Counted from the first letter of the stretch, positions 14,855-28,134 are shown. The stretch is 64,000 nucleotides of DNA from Archilochus colubris (GCA_023079485.1 CM041097.1:17193658-17257657); one strand, 5' to 3'. Translations and numbers: made by a program. The notes: a model not told the origin generated them from the letters alone.

Positions 14855-15012
14855 CGAGTGATTAAGGCACTGGCCTGAATCTCAGCAGACCTGGATTCAG
14901 TTCCTGGCTGTTTTCAGATTTCTGACTGTCTTTTGGCAAGCCACTTAACTCTCTGCGCCTTGGTTTCCCATCTGTTAAAGAGGAATAATAATAATATTTC
15001 CTTTCTCTCCTG
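14855..15012 (+). mobile_element. MIR-like tRNA-derived SINE (old copy)
   Basis: The 5' part looks like a tRNA-derived head: GTGATTAAGGCACTGG at the A-box position and GGATTCAGTTCC at the B-box position. The later part reads CACTTAACTCTCTGCGCC, then GGTTTCCCATCTGTTAAAG and AATAATAATAAT, matching the core and tail of the MIR/CORE-SINE group. The element is diverged and non-autonomous. Similar copies are abundant in turtles and sparse in birds. The exact family cannot be set without a repeat library. Confidence 0.7.
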
Positions 15013-18000
15013 CCTATTCCAGCAGCAAGCTCTTCTGGACAGGCACCATACAGGGCTTTACCCTCTGGGGTTTTGATCCCTGCACTAAAGCAGGACCTAG
15101 AGGAGCACGAAGTGCCATGCCACAAAAGCCAACCTGTACCCAACTGTTGGTGAGTAAGGAAAGTTAAGCCGTTACTTTTTTAATGGTTTTCTTCATATCA
15201 GTTCTTCAAGAACAAAATCAACTAAAATAATCATTCAGTAAATGAGAGAAGGAAAGCACTTCTCACCTCTGGTGAGATTTGTGAGACTCCGAGCTCAGCT
15301 TCCAAAGTAGAAATATCACAGTTTGAGAGAACAGAGAAAACATTAGGCCCAGCAGAAAAACAGAGAGTTGGCCTTCTCAATTTCTGATCTTGCTCCTCTC
15401 CACATCTGGCTCCTCCATCCGGACTGACCTTTTCAGCATTTCTTGCTGACAAGCCCTCTTCTTGCTGCCGAGAGTGCCTTCCCCTGCATGCATATGCTGA
15501 TGCCCATCTGGCAGGGTGAAACTCTGCCTGCTCACAACACACATGCATACACACCCCACAAGTGAGACCAGGTAATGCCAGTTGCAGGGCACTGGCTTAG
15601 GAGGAGAACCAGCAAATAAATCAAATAAAATTTCAGCTGCGGAGACTTGCAGGTAATGAGCATCTCCAATTAGAATTGCAAATGTTACTGGAAGGGAGCG
15701 TGGCTGTTGACATCAAGAGTGTAAGGCAAGCTTTGGTTTTAGTGCTAGTAAATGAAGGTTTTGTTATGAGCATGCCTCAGTTTTGATAGAAGTGGCCTGG
15801 CCATGCTGAACTGCCAGCACATGGGAGTTTCAGGCTGTTCCTTTCTTCTATCAAATGCAACGTCTCACCCCAAAGAAGCAGAGCAGAGCTTTGTTGGCTG
15901 CAGGTGGATTTTGTGCTCCAGTTCAGCTCAAGCTGGGTCAGAACACTGGTATGAAATAGCATGACTCCCGTTCTCTTGATCAATATAAATATCTAGGTGA
16001 AGAATTACCAAGGTTTGGATTTTCCAAGGGATAGCAGAAAATGGTCCCTGTTCCTGCAATCCTCTCCTGCACACCTTGCCAGCAGAGAGAGGACCACAAG
16101 ATGCTACAGCAAACTTCAGGCCAACGATGAGTATGTCCAACACCTCCACTCCCAGGCTGGCTGGATTATTAAAATAATACTTCCACTTCCAAGTAAGTAA
16201 ATAAATGTCACTGGCAAGTTTGTCTTTCAACAGCTAACATCTTGTCCTCCTGAGAACTGGGCTGGTGTCCTGCAAAGATGAAAACCCAACACTCTAAAAT
16301 CTGAATGCAACAGCCAAGAGGTACACCAAATCCATCTTCTGAGGTAGTAGATACAGTGAAGTAAGCAAATATGTTCTAGAAATCCTATTATTAAAGATAC
16401 TCAAATAATTCAATTTCTTAAAGTTTGAGGTTATGAAATCCTGCTGTCATTTCATGCTCTTCCAGCCTACAGCTAAAAAAAAGATTTGCACCAAAATCTT
16501 CATTGCAAACCCACCTCAAAAGGCCCTGAACACCTGGTTTCAGGCACAACAGGAAGATCAGAACATACCTTGTCATAAATATGCATATGTGACACCAGAG
16601 CCTGCCGCCTTCTTGGAGAGATGCCATAATTGATGGAACAAAGTACAACAAAACTTCACATCACTGGGGGATCACAAGAACAGAGGTAACCAAAAGGCTA
16701 GAAAATTACAGGTTTACTGACACGCTGCTCAACCTCACCTATTCTTTATTGAAAAGAGATAATCACTATCTATAGGAGAGCTGTCTTCAGGCTCCATTCA
16801 TTCCCTTCCACTCGCCCAGCTTTGAGGTGGTATAATATAATGCACACTGGCATCTGGCATGTCATTTAATTGCACCTTCAGCTTGCTGGGAAAATGTTTG
16901 AAGTGTCAAGGTAAGCAAACTATAAAAATATATTTCCCCTGCTACAGGCGAGCTCCCGCAATGGCAAGCAGAGGAGATGGGGTCTGCTCAAGCCATTACT
17001 TTGGGTCTGCACGAGGAATGTGATACAGAGGAGTCTAATTCATGACAAGTTATCACCCTTTGCTAAGACACCATCTGCTCCTGGCAGCCTGGCTCCACTC
17101 CCCCAAAAGACACTGGGGAATTCTGCCCCAAATAAACCATTGATGTAGCAGCAAAACAGTACTGGCGGCTTCAGTTTTACCTCCATGCATCAGCACTGAA
17201 TATGTCCCATTCCTTTAAAAAAAAGAAGGAAAAAATGGGCAAGGGAAGTAAAATGCCAGTCACCACCATCGGAAGAGCTGGGAAGGGCTTGGTTTAGCTC
17301 ATTATCCAGGTATATGCTCTGCTCAGCTGTGAGGAGCTGCTTGGCATCACCTACAGTAAGGATGAAGCTGGACCAATGGATGGCATTGCAAACCAGTGGT
17401 GCTCTGAGGTTGGTCAAGGTAAAGCACACAAGCTGATGAGCACACCAGGCAGTCAGGGGTTATAATTCCCTGGAGAAGCCCAATCAACATCCTTCAGTAG
17501 CAAAGGAAGAGCCAAAACCCCCTGAGCTAGCCAGCAGCTGAGGCCTTCCAGGCTTTTGTCATTTCTGTGTTCCTATTACACTATGCTTGCAAGAAAACAA
17601 AAAAAATTAAATCTCTAATGCCCAAGGCAGCTTTGCTCTGCCATTTGTCCCATCCCAGGGTGCTCCATGCTGCTGAAGCTCTGTGAGGACAACCCTGCAG
17701 GCAATGCCCCCCAGCTCTGCTCCTCCCTGGGATTGCTCCCAAGGCACCATAGATTTGGCAGCTCTCATTTTTGCTGTTGTGAACCATGATTGGCCTTTCC
17801 ATCAGTGCTCCTCTGGGGTCTTGATGCTGTGCACACAAGGGACAGGGGCATAGAGGGGGGGGGAAGCCCCAGCAAGGCACCCCAGGTCACTCTGCACAGT
17901 AGGAAAGCTGCAGATAACCTCCCCACTTGCTAAACCAGAGATGACCCCTGAGCCTTTGACCCTGCAAGCCAGGGAGACAAAGTGGAGGGTGATAGGGCTG

Positions 18001-18042
18001 GACTTGTTACAAGTAATTGAGGTGAAAGAAATAAATCACCTT

Positions 18043-18083
18043 TTCTTTTTCTTTTTTTCCTTTTTTCTTTTTTTTTTTTTTTA
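18043..18083. repeat. T-rich low-complexity tract
   Basis: This is a poly(T) tract interrupted by single C bases. No transposon body is recognised next to it. Confidence 0.9.
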
Positions 18084-20496
18084 TCTCTTTGTGCACTGGT
18101 GGGAGAAAAGGAGAAGAAAGTTCAACACAGATATTAGTCACCTTGTTTTGTTCTTACTAATGGAAACTTCTCAGAAACCAAAATAAAGGGTGTGGTGGAA
18201 GAACCTGAAGGGAACAGAATTAGCCCACATCCTAACTTTTAAAGCCAGTGTATGAATGCAGGTGTCTGCAGCTGAGCAGGGTATTTTTGTTTCAGCTCAT
18301 CCAAGGCATGAGTCATTTCCATCAAAAGAGGAGGATGCCTTGATCTGTGCACGAGCAAGTGAGGGACCAGCAGCTGCTGGAGCAAATACAAGCGTCCATG
18401 CCAAGGACTGTAAGGATGGAGTTTATCTGACATGTAAACAACCACCTGCTACAAAATGAAAAATTATACCCACAACCACCTGAATAAGACAACCACATGA
18501 TGGGTGCAACAAAGGACAGATTCATTATTAATTTGTGGGAACTTTAGACCCAAAATTCTCTTTTGCAAAGGACTAGTGGGATGCAGAAGGAAAGAGCAGC
18601 CCTTGCCCCAGACCATTTATTTTGCCCAAGTGTTTTTCTTTGCTAAATCTGGTGGAGCTGAAAACACCAACCCAAAGAAGATAATTAAGAGCTAAATGAA
18701 ACCACATACAGCTGTGCTACTACATGGCTAATGAACATGCAAATATATACATATGACAAGGACATAATGCAGACTGGCTGCCTTGAGTGGTTCATGCAGC
18801 TTTCCAAGAGCTGGAAACGTTATTGATTAGAACTCTGCTAAACTTCCTGACTCCAGACTTCAAAGATCAGCCTCAGTATAATCACCATGCTGCATGTGGG
18901 AACGTGGCTGCAAGAGACTGATGAATAATGGCTCAGAGACCCAAATGTTTGCATGTAGGGTGGAAGATGCCCTCCTGGCTGCTGAGTGCAGGCTCCTCGG
19001 CAGCCAGGCCCAGTGCCATAGAATCCTCCTCAGTATCTTGGCATGCTCTCTCCTGCTGTCAATTAAGATTTTGGAGTTGTGGGGTTTAGCTGGGATATTT
19101 ATTTTTGCCTTCCCACTTCACTTGGCAAGAGGCTGGGACGTGGAGGACACATTTCTGGAAGGACCAAGGCTGTAGGTAACACATGCAAGGCAGAGCTTCT
19201 GGGATCCCACACAACAGAAGGCACAAGCAGCATGGAGAGGTTCTCCTCTGGGGGGTCTTCTGACACTTATTGGCATCAAAGACAACCAAACTAGAATTCC
19301 CTTATTAGTTCAAAAATAACCAGCTGAGAGTAACTCCCCAGCCTCCCCAGAGATGAGATGAGTTGGTTGGGGCTCAGTGCTGCTCAGAGCTTTTCTCCCA
19401 TGCAGGTGACTTTGCTTTCCCTGCTGCCACCTTGGAGATACTACAGAAGAATATCATTTCTCCTCTGTGATGACCACAGAAAGAGGACAGAACCTTGGGG
19501 CAGGCCACAGCCAGGAGAAAACCATGGAGAGGTGAAGCCTTACACTGGGGTGAAGATGGCTCAGCCACTGGGACAGCTGGGAGAGAGGACACCCAGAGAA
19601 ACCAAATTTGTGCTGAACACAATGGTTAGTGCATAAAAATTAATCAAGTACTACAATGACTTGCTTTATTCATAATACTTAATGGTCATGTAATAGGAGT
19701 TTTTATTCAGCAGTTAAAGTTCATAAGAGCAGGTTTTACATGTAGAAAGGTATTATGCTGATAGTTTAATTACACACCTTTCTGCACACCAAAGGAAATG
19801 GGTTATGCGGGTTTTCTAATTAAAGAAGGACCTCTGAGGGGAAATGAACTTTGCAGTTAGCAATATAAGATTTGATTTTTATCAGCTGTTTTTGTTTTGA
19901 ATTTGCCAGCATGTGGTGTTAGCTGTAAACAGGTGAGAACCCTCCAAACTGCGCGAGGTGTCAGCGGCAGGAAAATGCAGCATAAAGTAGAAATATTTAA
20001 AACTAGCAAGGGTGAACATCAGGCATAAACATCATGTGTTTGGAAGGCTCTCCAGAGCTCTGCCTGTGCAATTATAGACAGCACAAGGCTGGCCAGTATG
20101 TCTAGGAAATGGGAAAAACCCAACCAGAATGAGTGAAAAATAAACTGTAATTCCTCCCAAAATAGTAAATGTTTTCCTTTTTATTTTTCTTATTTATATT
20201 TTCAGTAAATCTCATGGCTACTCAATATAATTTTCCTCTCCTGCCTGCCTGCAAAGGTGGCAAAGCCAAAAAAAGGTGATGGATGTTTGTGTGGGTGCCT
20301 TTGATATTGGAACACACGGGACTACGTGTGCTACTCAAGGTAAGGATGGGCACGAGCCAGGTCTGTGGTAGTTCCCATCTCCTTTTAACAACAGTGTGGA
20401 TATCTGTAGTAAATGAGGTGTGCTGGGGATGTCAGCAGTTGTAGGGCTTCTCCCTTTCCAGGTTTCAAGAGGCTCTTCTTAGCAGAACTCAATTCC

Positions 20497-20499
<3 letters not shown>

Positions 20500-20537
<38 letters not shown>
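20500..20537. repeat. (AT)n microsatellite, 38 bp
   Basis: The AT dinucleotide run is perfect. It lies shortly before a tandem duplication. Confidence 0.98.
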
Positions 20538-20539
<2 letters not shown>

Positions 20540-20627
20540 AAGCACATTAAAAGTCTGTGTGGGGATATAGACCCCTATTTTTACAAACCACTGGGAGAAA
20601 TCCACTTTTCTAACAAACACACCAACT

Positions 20628-20750
20628 AGTCTGAAATATTTCAGACGACACCAAATGTCCTTTTATTTGTATGGCACAAGCCATCATCTGAAGTCTAAAA
20701 TATTTCAGACATCACCAAATGCCCTTTTATTTGTATGGCACAAGCCATCA
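20628..20750. repeat. Tandem duplication, two copies with 64-bp period
   Basis: Copy 1 (20628-20686) and copy 2 (20692-20750) share CAAATG(T/C)CCTTTTATTTG and TATGGCACAAGCCATCA with few differences. Copy 1 starts with the perfect palindrome TCTGAAATATTTCAGA; copy 2 has one mismatch in it. Confidence 0.92.
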
Positions 20751-23700
20751 GGCTCCTATGGTACCCAGCACAAATGAAAATTAACAAGCTGGTTGAACAG
20801 GAAGAAAAAAAAGAAAAAAGACAAGAAAAAAAAAAAAGAAAAAGACTTTCCAAAAACAATAAGCAAGAGCAAGGCCTGAAGTATTTTGAGTACGCCCTTT
20901 CCTTTCTGGCAGCACTGCCCTGGATATTATGATTTGGTGGTGAGAGGGGAGTCCAGGTGCTTGCAGACTGTGATGGCCAGGACAGGGCTCCGTGTGCTGG
21001 CAGCAGCTTCCTCGGGCACTCAGGACCTCCCAGTGACATTTGAAACCAAGCATCTCCCATCCAAACACAGGGAAATAATTTCAAAATCCTTGTAACTGGA
21101 GCGGATGCTCAATAATTACAACAGGAACAGTTGTGTAAAGGGTGGATCCAAATATAAAGAGGATTTTTAAATTTCAGCGGCCAACTGCATAAATCAATGG
21201 CAATGAGGAAGAGCTGTAACTTTTTTTTTTTTTCTTATTAAATCCATACACTCTTCATCATCATTAACCTACTGTTAGAAGAGCTGTTGCTGTCTCTTTC
21301 AACCCTCAGCCTGCAATCAAGCCCTCGCTGCACTGTTGTGGATTTCATCCAGTCACTTGTTTAAAAATAGAATCTGTTTTTTTTTAAAGAAAATACCTTA
21401 CTGCTAACTGAATGCAAACAGGTAAAAATTAACATATACAATTGTCAAGTATCAAATTCACCTCCTCAGCCACCAAGATTTATATCACCTGGTGAGTGGG
21501 GCTCACAGCATTTTGGGCTGCGATGCCTACAGGCAGAAGTTGTACAAATAAAGATATACAAATAAAGATATACACCTAATTTCCTTTCCTTCTTGTTTTT
21601 GTTTTTTTTTTTTTAATTGCACTGTGAATTTTGGTTGTGCACTCATGACTTGACCTTTCTAATCTGTACATTCACAGAGGCACCCATGACCCTGGAACCA
21701 CCAGCAAGGGCAACCTTGGGGTGGACCATCTGGTTCTGAAGATGCTCCCCACCATATCCATTCCAGTTATTATATTTTTATTTTTTTTTTACTTCTCCAC
21801 CCTTACAAAAGACAATAGTATTGTAATTTTTTAAAGTCTAACAAGGGTGATTAATATGGGTTTAACATAATTTTTTCTCTCCCCCAAAACACAACTGCCT
21901 ATAGCACAAGAGCACTATACCAGACTTGTGACTAAATGTGCTTTTACTGTATATGGAAATGTATTAAAATAAATGTATAGCTCCAAAACACTCTCCATCC
22001 ATTGTATTGTTTTGTGGAAGCCACTTCTCCCACGAAGGAGCAGCCACATGAGAAGGGGAAAGTCCAATAAATATTTAAAGTGTTTACAAATAGCACTGAG
22101 CAATTGCCCCATCTCACTTCAAATACCCACTTGATAAAAAAAAATTAAAAAAAAATAATAAAATTCATTCCCTCCCAAGCCAAGCCTGGCTCCCTGAACC
22201 GGGAGGAATCGCAACGCTGGTAAACTTGCAGAAATATTTTTACAGTTTTATTAGAGGTTTTAATTCAGTGCTTTATCTACCTCTGTTAGTCTGCAAAATA
22301 GCTTTAAATATTCAAGTGGTAATTAATGAATCTTTTATGTTGCAAATCAAACATTTTCATCTGTGCTGTGGTAGCGAGAAGGAGGGGTTTAAAGTGTAAT
22401 TGTTTCTCCTGTTCCCCTCGGCATGCTGAATGCCTTCTTACCCTTTATTATATCATTGCCTTTTGCTTCAGTTCATCAGCTCTTTGCCACATCTTATCGT
22501 TCGATATTTGCTAATTTTTTTTATTTTTTTTCTTTTTTTCAGCTCAAGATTTCTTACAGTCCCTTTGCCAGAGACATTCCTAAGGAGATGGAAACTCTCT
22601 GAATGTGGAATTTTCGCATGAGTGCAAAATAATAAAAAGCATGTGTGTATTAAAAAGGGATCAACTTAATGGGAAATGAGCATTGGGTTACATTAATATT
22701 CTATTACAGTAAAAATCATATTTAATAAATTTTCTCCAGACTTTTCAGAATCTTACTGTATTTTTCTAAGTCGTATGCCAATCCAAAGAAACAGTGTATA
22801 TGATACATTTGATTTATGTTAAGTAAATAACCTGCACAGCCCATTTTTGGGGTTTAAAAAAAAAAAATTAAGTGTAGAAACACACACCAGGCTGAAATGT
22901 GTGCTTAGTTTCCATCTGCTTGGAGGAATAGTGTTGGTCTTGTGCAGCAGAAAGCCTTTATAAACAGAATTCTATTTTATTGATGCTATATGTGGATTTT
23001 TATGTTATGTGGCAAGAGCAGGAGAATGAAAACATTGTAATTTATCCTAAACCGTAAAATTATACTGGTACTAAAGTAATTACTTCACATATTAAAATAG
23101 GGTTTCCTTTGCTTTCTTTTGTCATCACATAAAATCAGGCTCTGAGCACTGCAGCACCAAGGGGCTGGAGCTTTTCTTGCCTTCACAAAGGATTGACACA
23201 TCCCTGATCGTACACTCTATCACCCGACCCTTGTTGTTCTGTGACCCTAATTAATATTATACTCAGTGACATTTATGTATCAGAGCAATAAGCTAAACAG
23301 GAAACAATTTATGTCACCTAAAGCTTTTTAACAAATCGATGCAACTATTTGTAATTGCTTGTTTCACAAGATTAAAAGTACTCAGCCTTGATCTTCGCCC
23401 ACGGTTTTGTGGCCAACATGACCTGTGCTTCCGTTGTAAAATAGGAGTGTTGGTGATCAGCACCTATTTCCATCAAGTAATCCATATTGCTAATATTTCT
23501 GGAATTTTAATGTAGTTACAATTTATAGCCGATCAAATGTGGTTACCTAAATTGCTGTTGCTAGTAGACAGTTTAACTGTCTTTATTAATTACAGTATAA
23601 TTTAATGTTTGAGTACAGGCACTTGTGTTGGTCATTTTTACAGCCAAAGCAGTTATGTGCCTTATGACGAACCATTTTAGCATTTTCAATGGAAATTTGC

Positions 23701-26499
23701 TAATATGATGAGTGATAAAAATGTCAAACTCTGGTAAATAATGGTTATTGCTTTGGCTGGAATTAATCCTTGAAAGGATGGTTACCTTCAAATTAAGATC
23801 AGAACTTCAAGAAAAAGAACATTTTCCAGGCTTCTGAGATGCAGTTAAAAAGAAAAGCCACTGAAATTCTCCAGGTAAATACATACAAAACCCCACATAG
23901 CTTTTCTTTTCTTTTGCACCAGGGGAGAAAATGGGAAATAAAAGGGGAGGTGGGGCTAATTTTTTGTTAAATACCCCAAGGTGATGTTGTTTAGCATTTC
24001 TAACTCATGTGTTTTGAAGATACCTAACGAGGTTTATAAAATGGGGCAACAAGAAGGACTTTGCTACACCTCTGGGCAAAAGAAGAAAAACCAAACCACC
24101 TGGTATGTACATTATGGGGGCTGCAGAACCAACAAGAGGGCTGCATCCCACCACTTTAGTCACTGTTTTGGGGGGACATAGCTGTTTGTTGCCACCACCG
24201 TGGTCATACAAGGATGAAGAGCACTCTGGCATGATGGGATGAACCCTCACTGCAAGGAAGATGAAAGATAGCCCTGATTAACATACCATTAAAGGAACGT
24301 TTAACATCATCATTGAAGATGGAGCCTGATTAGTAGGTCAAGAAGGGCTAATTACACTTTGTTGTGAGGAAGGGTGTGTATGTGTGTGAGGCACCAGGAA
24401 TTGCTCGGCCCTTCAATTACTCCAAGAAGGTGAAATTTGTGATCACAGCCCAAGTTAAATGTCACAGCTCAGCTCATCTGCAGAGAGCAACTGGGTGTGC
24501 ACAGACATTTGGGCTGCCAGGTCCTCCTGGACCTCCAAGTGCCTGTATTGGGACCTCCTTGTCTTCTGCTGCTTTTCTCTCCAGTACAGGAGAAACCCAG
24601 AAAAAAACCCTACACCATGGCTCTCATTCTCTTTGGCAACTGCTCAGTGAGGCATTGCCTCACCACTGACTATAAAAGTGCTTTTCAGCTCGGTGGAAAC
24701 TGTGTTTTCTGACTGGAAAAGGTATTTCCCAGCTGGCTGTGGCAGGGATGTGAAGTCGGAAGGCATTTTGTCATGTTCCATGATACGGCTGCCAGGGAGG
24801 AGGAATGGGATTGATAACACAAAGATGGTACAAAAAGTTGCAAAGAGCAAGGCTCTCATCCATTTCCAGGGCAGCAGGAGGGGTAGGACCAGCTCCTGCT
24901 CCTCAACTTGATGCCTATTTCTCAGCACAAGCCTCATTTGGCACTTATGCCAGCAGCTTGCTTTAAATTGGAGGCCACAGAAAGTCAGCAGATGAGAAAC
25001 CACAAGGTCAGGTCACTCCTGCCTCAAACATGCAATGGGCACATCAGAGCTGAGCTGTCTGGCAAAGTGAAATAAATACCCAGGCATCTCTGATGGCTTC
25101 AGAGCTCACAACCTGCCTGGCATCCCTCCTGGTGGCCTGCATGTTGTCCCCAAAGGAGAAGAGCACTCTGCTTAGATTCATTCAGGGATGTATTTCCCTA
25201 CCTGGAGGCAACTCTCCCACCCACATTTTAGACACAGAGCAATCCTGACAAAAGTTCTGAGCACATTCTGGCTCAACACCCTCCTGTGACTTAGGAAAAT
25301 TTTGCTCCTCAAAGTGGGACCACTCCTGTTTCATAAAACCTCACTATAAAAGCTAAATACACAACCAAACTCAGATTTTATTCTCTGTATTATTAAAATC
25401 TACCAGTCAATATCACTTTGAGACACGTTATAATGAGTGTGCAAAGATTCCCCCCCCCCCTCAAAAAAATAATAAAAAAAAGTACTTATCTGGTATAATT
25501 TTATGATAGAATATTTTTATAAAATCATTTGTACTAATTTAAGCATTTATCATTATATGCAAAAAGATTTCTTGATGAGAATATTATAGACGGTGCATGT
25601 TTTTGACATTAGCATTTTATTTGGATGACTAATCTTGCAGATGTGAAATTTTAATGAATAATTCATGAAAAAAATCTCTCCTCTGAAATTTCAGTTTGCT
25701 GCTAATGCTAGTTATTAAACATTTTATTTTTCTTTATAAAACTTGATGAAGAAAATAAATGTGTGCTTACTCAAAAGAAAAGAAGGTGGTTTTTTTTTTT
25801 TTCCTTTAACGTTTGTCTCAGGTGACAGCCTGACTTGGGACTTTGTTCCTCGTTGACCAAGAAGTTGATCCCTTTTTGTGTAGGTACCACATTCATTGAG
25901 GCCTTCCATGAGGGTTCTGTACTTGGAAGGATTTGCAGGATGAAGCCCCAAGCTCCTTATTTCACAGATTACAGAACTCTCACCTCTAACATAACAGTGT
26001 CCAACTGTCAATAACCTCCTCCAAAATAAAATGAATAATATATGTGTATATATATCTCAATATCTGTATCACCTTGCCCATCAGAGCATGTCCTGAAGTG
26101 GACATCCTAACGTTTCATCCTTTCCCCTTTGGGATCATACAAGAAAGCAAATGCCTTCAGCTCCTCATGACCCTAATGGTCAAACTTTGGTCAACTCTCT
26201 TGGAAAAACTGATGGACTCTTCCCAGACAGCATCTTCCTCACTTTCAGATAAAGAATCCACGACCTCCCTGTACAGAAGAGGTTGTGAAACCACCAATAA
26301 AATCACTTGAGATCTGCTGTGGGGAGGGAGAATGTTGAGCCTGTCCAGGAGTGTGCTGGGAAGAGGGGTGAGATGCAAGCAGCTGCTCCATGGCTCAGTG
26401 CTGGGGCCCAGGGGATGCAACACAGGAGTCATTGAAGGGGAAAAAAAAAATAAAACAGAACAAGAACTTAGGACATGGCAACTTGCATTACCAGTGTGA
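20751..26499. other. Intergenic sequence immediately beyond the FOXP1 3' end
   Basis: The segment includes a C-run near 25450, several T-runs and a motif-dense block at 22200-23560. No gene on either strand is recognised. Some of the part nearest 26500 could still be transcribed if poly(A) sites further out are used. Confidence 0.55.
22200..23560. promoter_or_regulatory. Candidate downstream conserved noncoding block
   Basis: This 1.3-kb stretch lies about 3 kb beyond the FOXP1 3' end. It has mixed composition with GTGGTAATTAATGAATC, CCTAATTAATATT, ACAAATCGATG and TTTGTAATTGC, and lacks repeats. The density of TAAT cores and the absence of decay resemble a conserved enhancer cluster. Confidence 0.3.
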
Positions 26500-26511
26500 A
26501 CAACCAGCATT

Positions 26512-26517
26512 TTTATT
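26512..26517 (-). promoter_or_regulatory. FOXP1: Candidate distal poly(A) signal AATAAA (second of pair)
   Basis: The minus strand reads GCAATAAAAATGC, followed by GGTTGTTCACACTGG, which is moderately GT-rich. It lies 57 nt beyond the first signal. Either or both could set the mature 3' end. Confidence 0.45.
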
Positions 26518-26568
26518 GCATTTGAGAATGCTATAATGTCAGTAATTAGTACTGACTACACAACATTT

Positions 26569-26574
26569 TTTATT
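26569..26574 (-). promoter_or_regulatory. FOXP1: Candidate distal poly(A) signal AATAAA (first of pair)
   Basis: The minus strand reads ACAATAAAAAATG followed directly by TGTTGTGT, a GT-rich stretch typical of a downstream cleavage element. The distance from the stop codon, about 4.85 kb, fits the expected FOXP1 3' UTR length. Confidence 0.5.
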
Positions 26575-27654
26575 GTCTGTATCAACAGACATGGAATGAT
26601 GGAATTACAGTTGATGTAAGGAATGAGTTTCTTTTATGCCTTATCAAAAAAAAAAAAAATTAAAAAAAAAAATCTTGTTACTGGCAGCACATACACACAA
26701 AGCACCATGCTAACAGTCTGGACTGTACCATTTTCATCAAGGCTTATGGGTAGAAGATAATTTGTTACCTGTTCTGGGCCCATTAAAATGCAGTCTGGAA
26801 CTGCAAATTCACCTCGCAAGACTAAAATACGAAATGACTTCTGAAACATCTAAAAACTCACTCTGAGTTCATTAACCAAAGGTACCAAAGGATTTCAAAA
26901 GAGTTGAAACACTTCTTTTTTTTTTTTGCCATGCTGTAATGAACGTGAGATCGTGATCCGAAAACTACAATAGTTCAAAATTATTTTTAAAAACTTTATA
27001 TATATATATAGAGTTAGATATGTATGTATATATATATAAAATATCTAATGATCTGCAATATTTGTAGAACCAGAATCCTTGCCCTGCTCTCTCCTCCTGA
27101 AGCAGAAGCTCCATGAGAGGGAAGGTGCAGGACCTGCAGCGGGACTCTTGCGAGTGAGAATCAAAAAAAAAGGTCATGTTTTTTTGAGGTTAATTCTACA
27201 TAAGCCTTGATTTTTCATTTCACTTCTAGTTGAATGCAGAAACCTAACAGGTTTTACATTTACAAACTCTTTTTTTTTTTTTTTTCTTTTCTTTTTTGTT
27301 TGTGTGTGGACAAGGAAGGCTTTGACTCTCATTCCTGACAGCGATTTACCTGATACATGGTACTACTTTCATAATGTACGCTTTTCTTTGAGAAAAAAAA
27401 CATGTAACAAATTGTCTTTACATCTTGGCACCTTGTAAAGTTTTTTTTTTTTTTTTATACAAAAGTTCAATAGTTTGACACTCCCCATTATTAATCACTA
27501 CTTCACTGATAAACTTTGAAAGTGTGACCCTGGAATTCATCATGCAAAATATTTACTGCAGCAGGAGAAAAACATTTTTTTTTTTTTTTAAACGACTTTT
27601 TTTTTTTTTTTTTACCTTTCAAATATATGAACTTTGTTTAAGACAGCCAGAAAA

Positions 27655-27661
27655 GGCAGTG
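27655..27661 (-). promoter_or_regulatory. miR-34 7-mer seed match in FOXP1 3' UTR
   Basis: The mRNA strand reads CACTGCC, a match to the miR-34a/c seed. FOXP1 is a reported miR-34a target in B cells. This is the distal one of two such sites. Confidence 0.5.
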
Positions 27662-28126
27662 GTAAGATAACAGAAGGGGTGGGAAAGTATCAAAAAAACC
27701 AGCTTAAACACAAAAACTGTACAAAAATGCTTCGATCAATGATAACAGGAGGAAAAAAACCAAAACAAAACAAACCTCTGTCAACTATGTTACAATTTAA
27801 AAGCTGAAAAAAAAAAAAGTCAGGGATTTTCTCCCACATGTCAGCAAATGTCATCCAATATTCTTAAAGCAAGGATAACTAAATAAAATACATGTGCAGC
27901 GTATTCTGCAATTCCATTACATACAGTAGTTTTTTTTTTTTCAAAGCTATTTTTTTAGTATAGTTAATATAAAGCAGTTGCACAAAAAGCAAAAGGTGTT
28001 TTGACAAACAGGTCTGCATTTATTCCTTTTGAGGAATGATATCTAAAAAAAGGACCTTTCCACCTTTTCCTCCCGCCCCACCCTCCCCCCAAAAGACAAA
28101 GGCTCACACAGACACAGTGGGATATA

Positions 28127-28134
28127 TATGTACA
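28127..28134 (-). promoter_or_regulatory. Pumilio-type element in 3' UTR
   Basis: The mRNA strand reads TGTACATA, a match to the PUM1/PUM2 consensus TGTANATA. A single 8-mer is expected by chance in AT-rich sequence, so this is weak. Confidence 0.3.

Larger units (their letters stand above)
9301..20499. other. Intergenic sequence downstream of FOXP1, middle part
   Basis: The segment holds a CA microsatellite, an MIR-like SINE, a T-rich tract and one candidate conserved block. No gene is recognised. Short frames such as 10945-11262 and 15231-15554 lack splice or homology support. Confidence 0.6.

Noticed and set aside
14855..14930. Functional tRNA gene
   Set aside because: A- and B-box-like words are present, but no cloverleaf can be folded and the sequence continues into a SINE body, so it is a tRNA-derived repeat.
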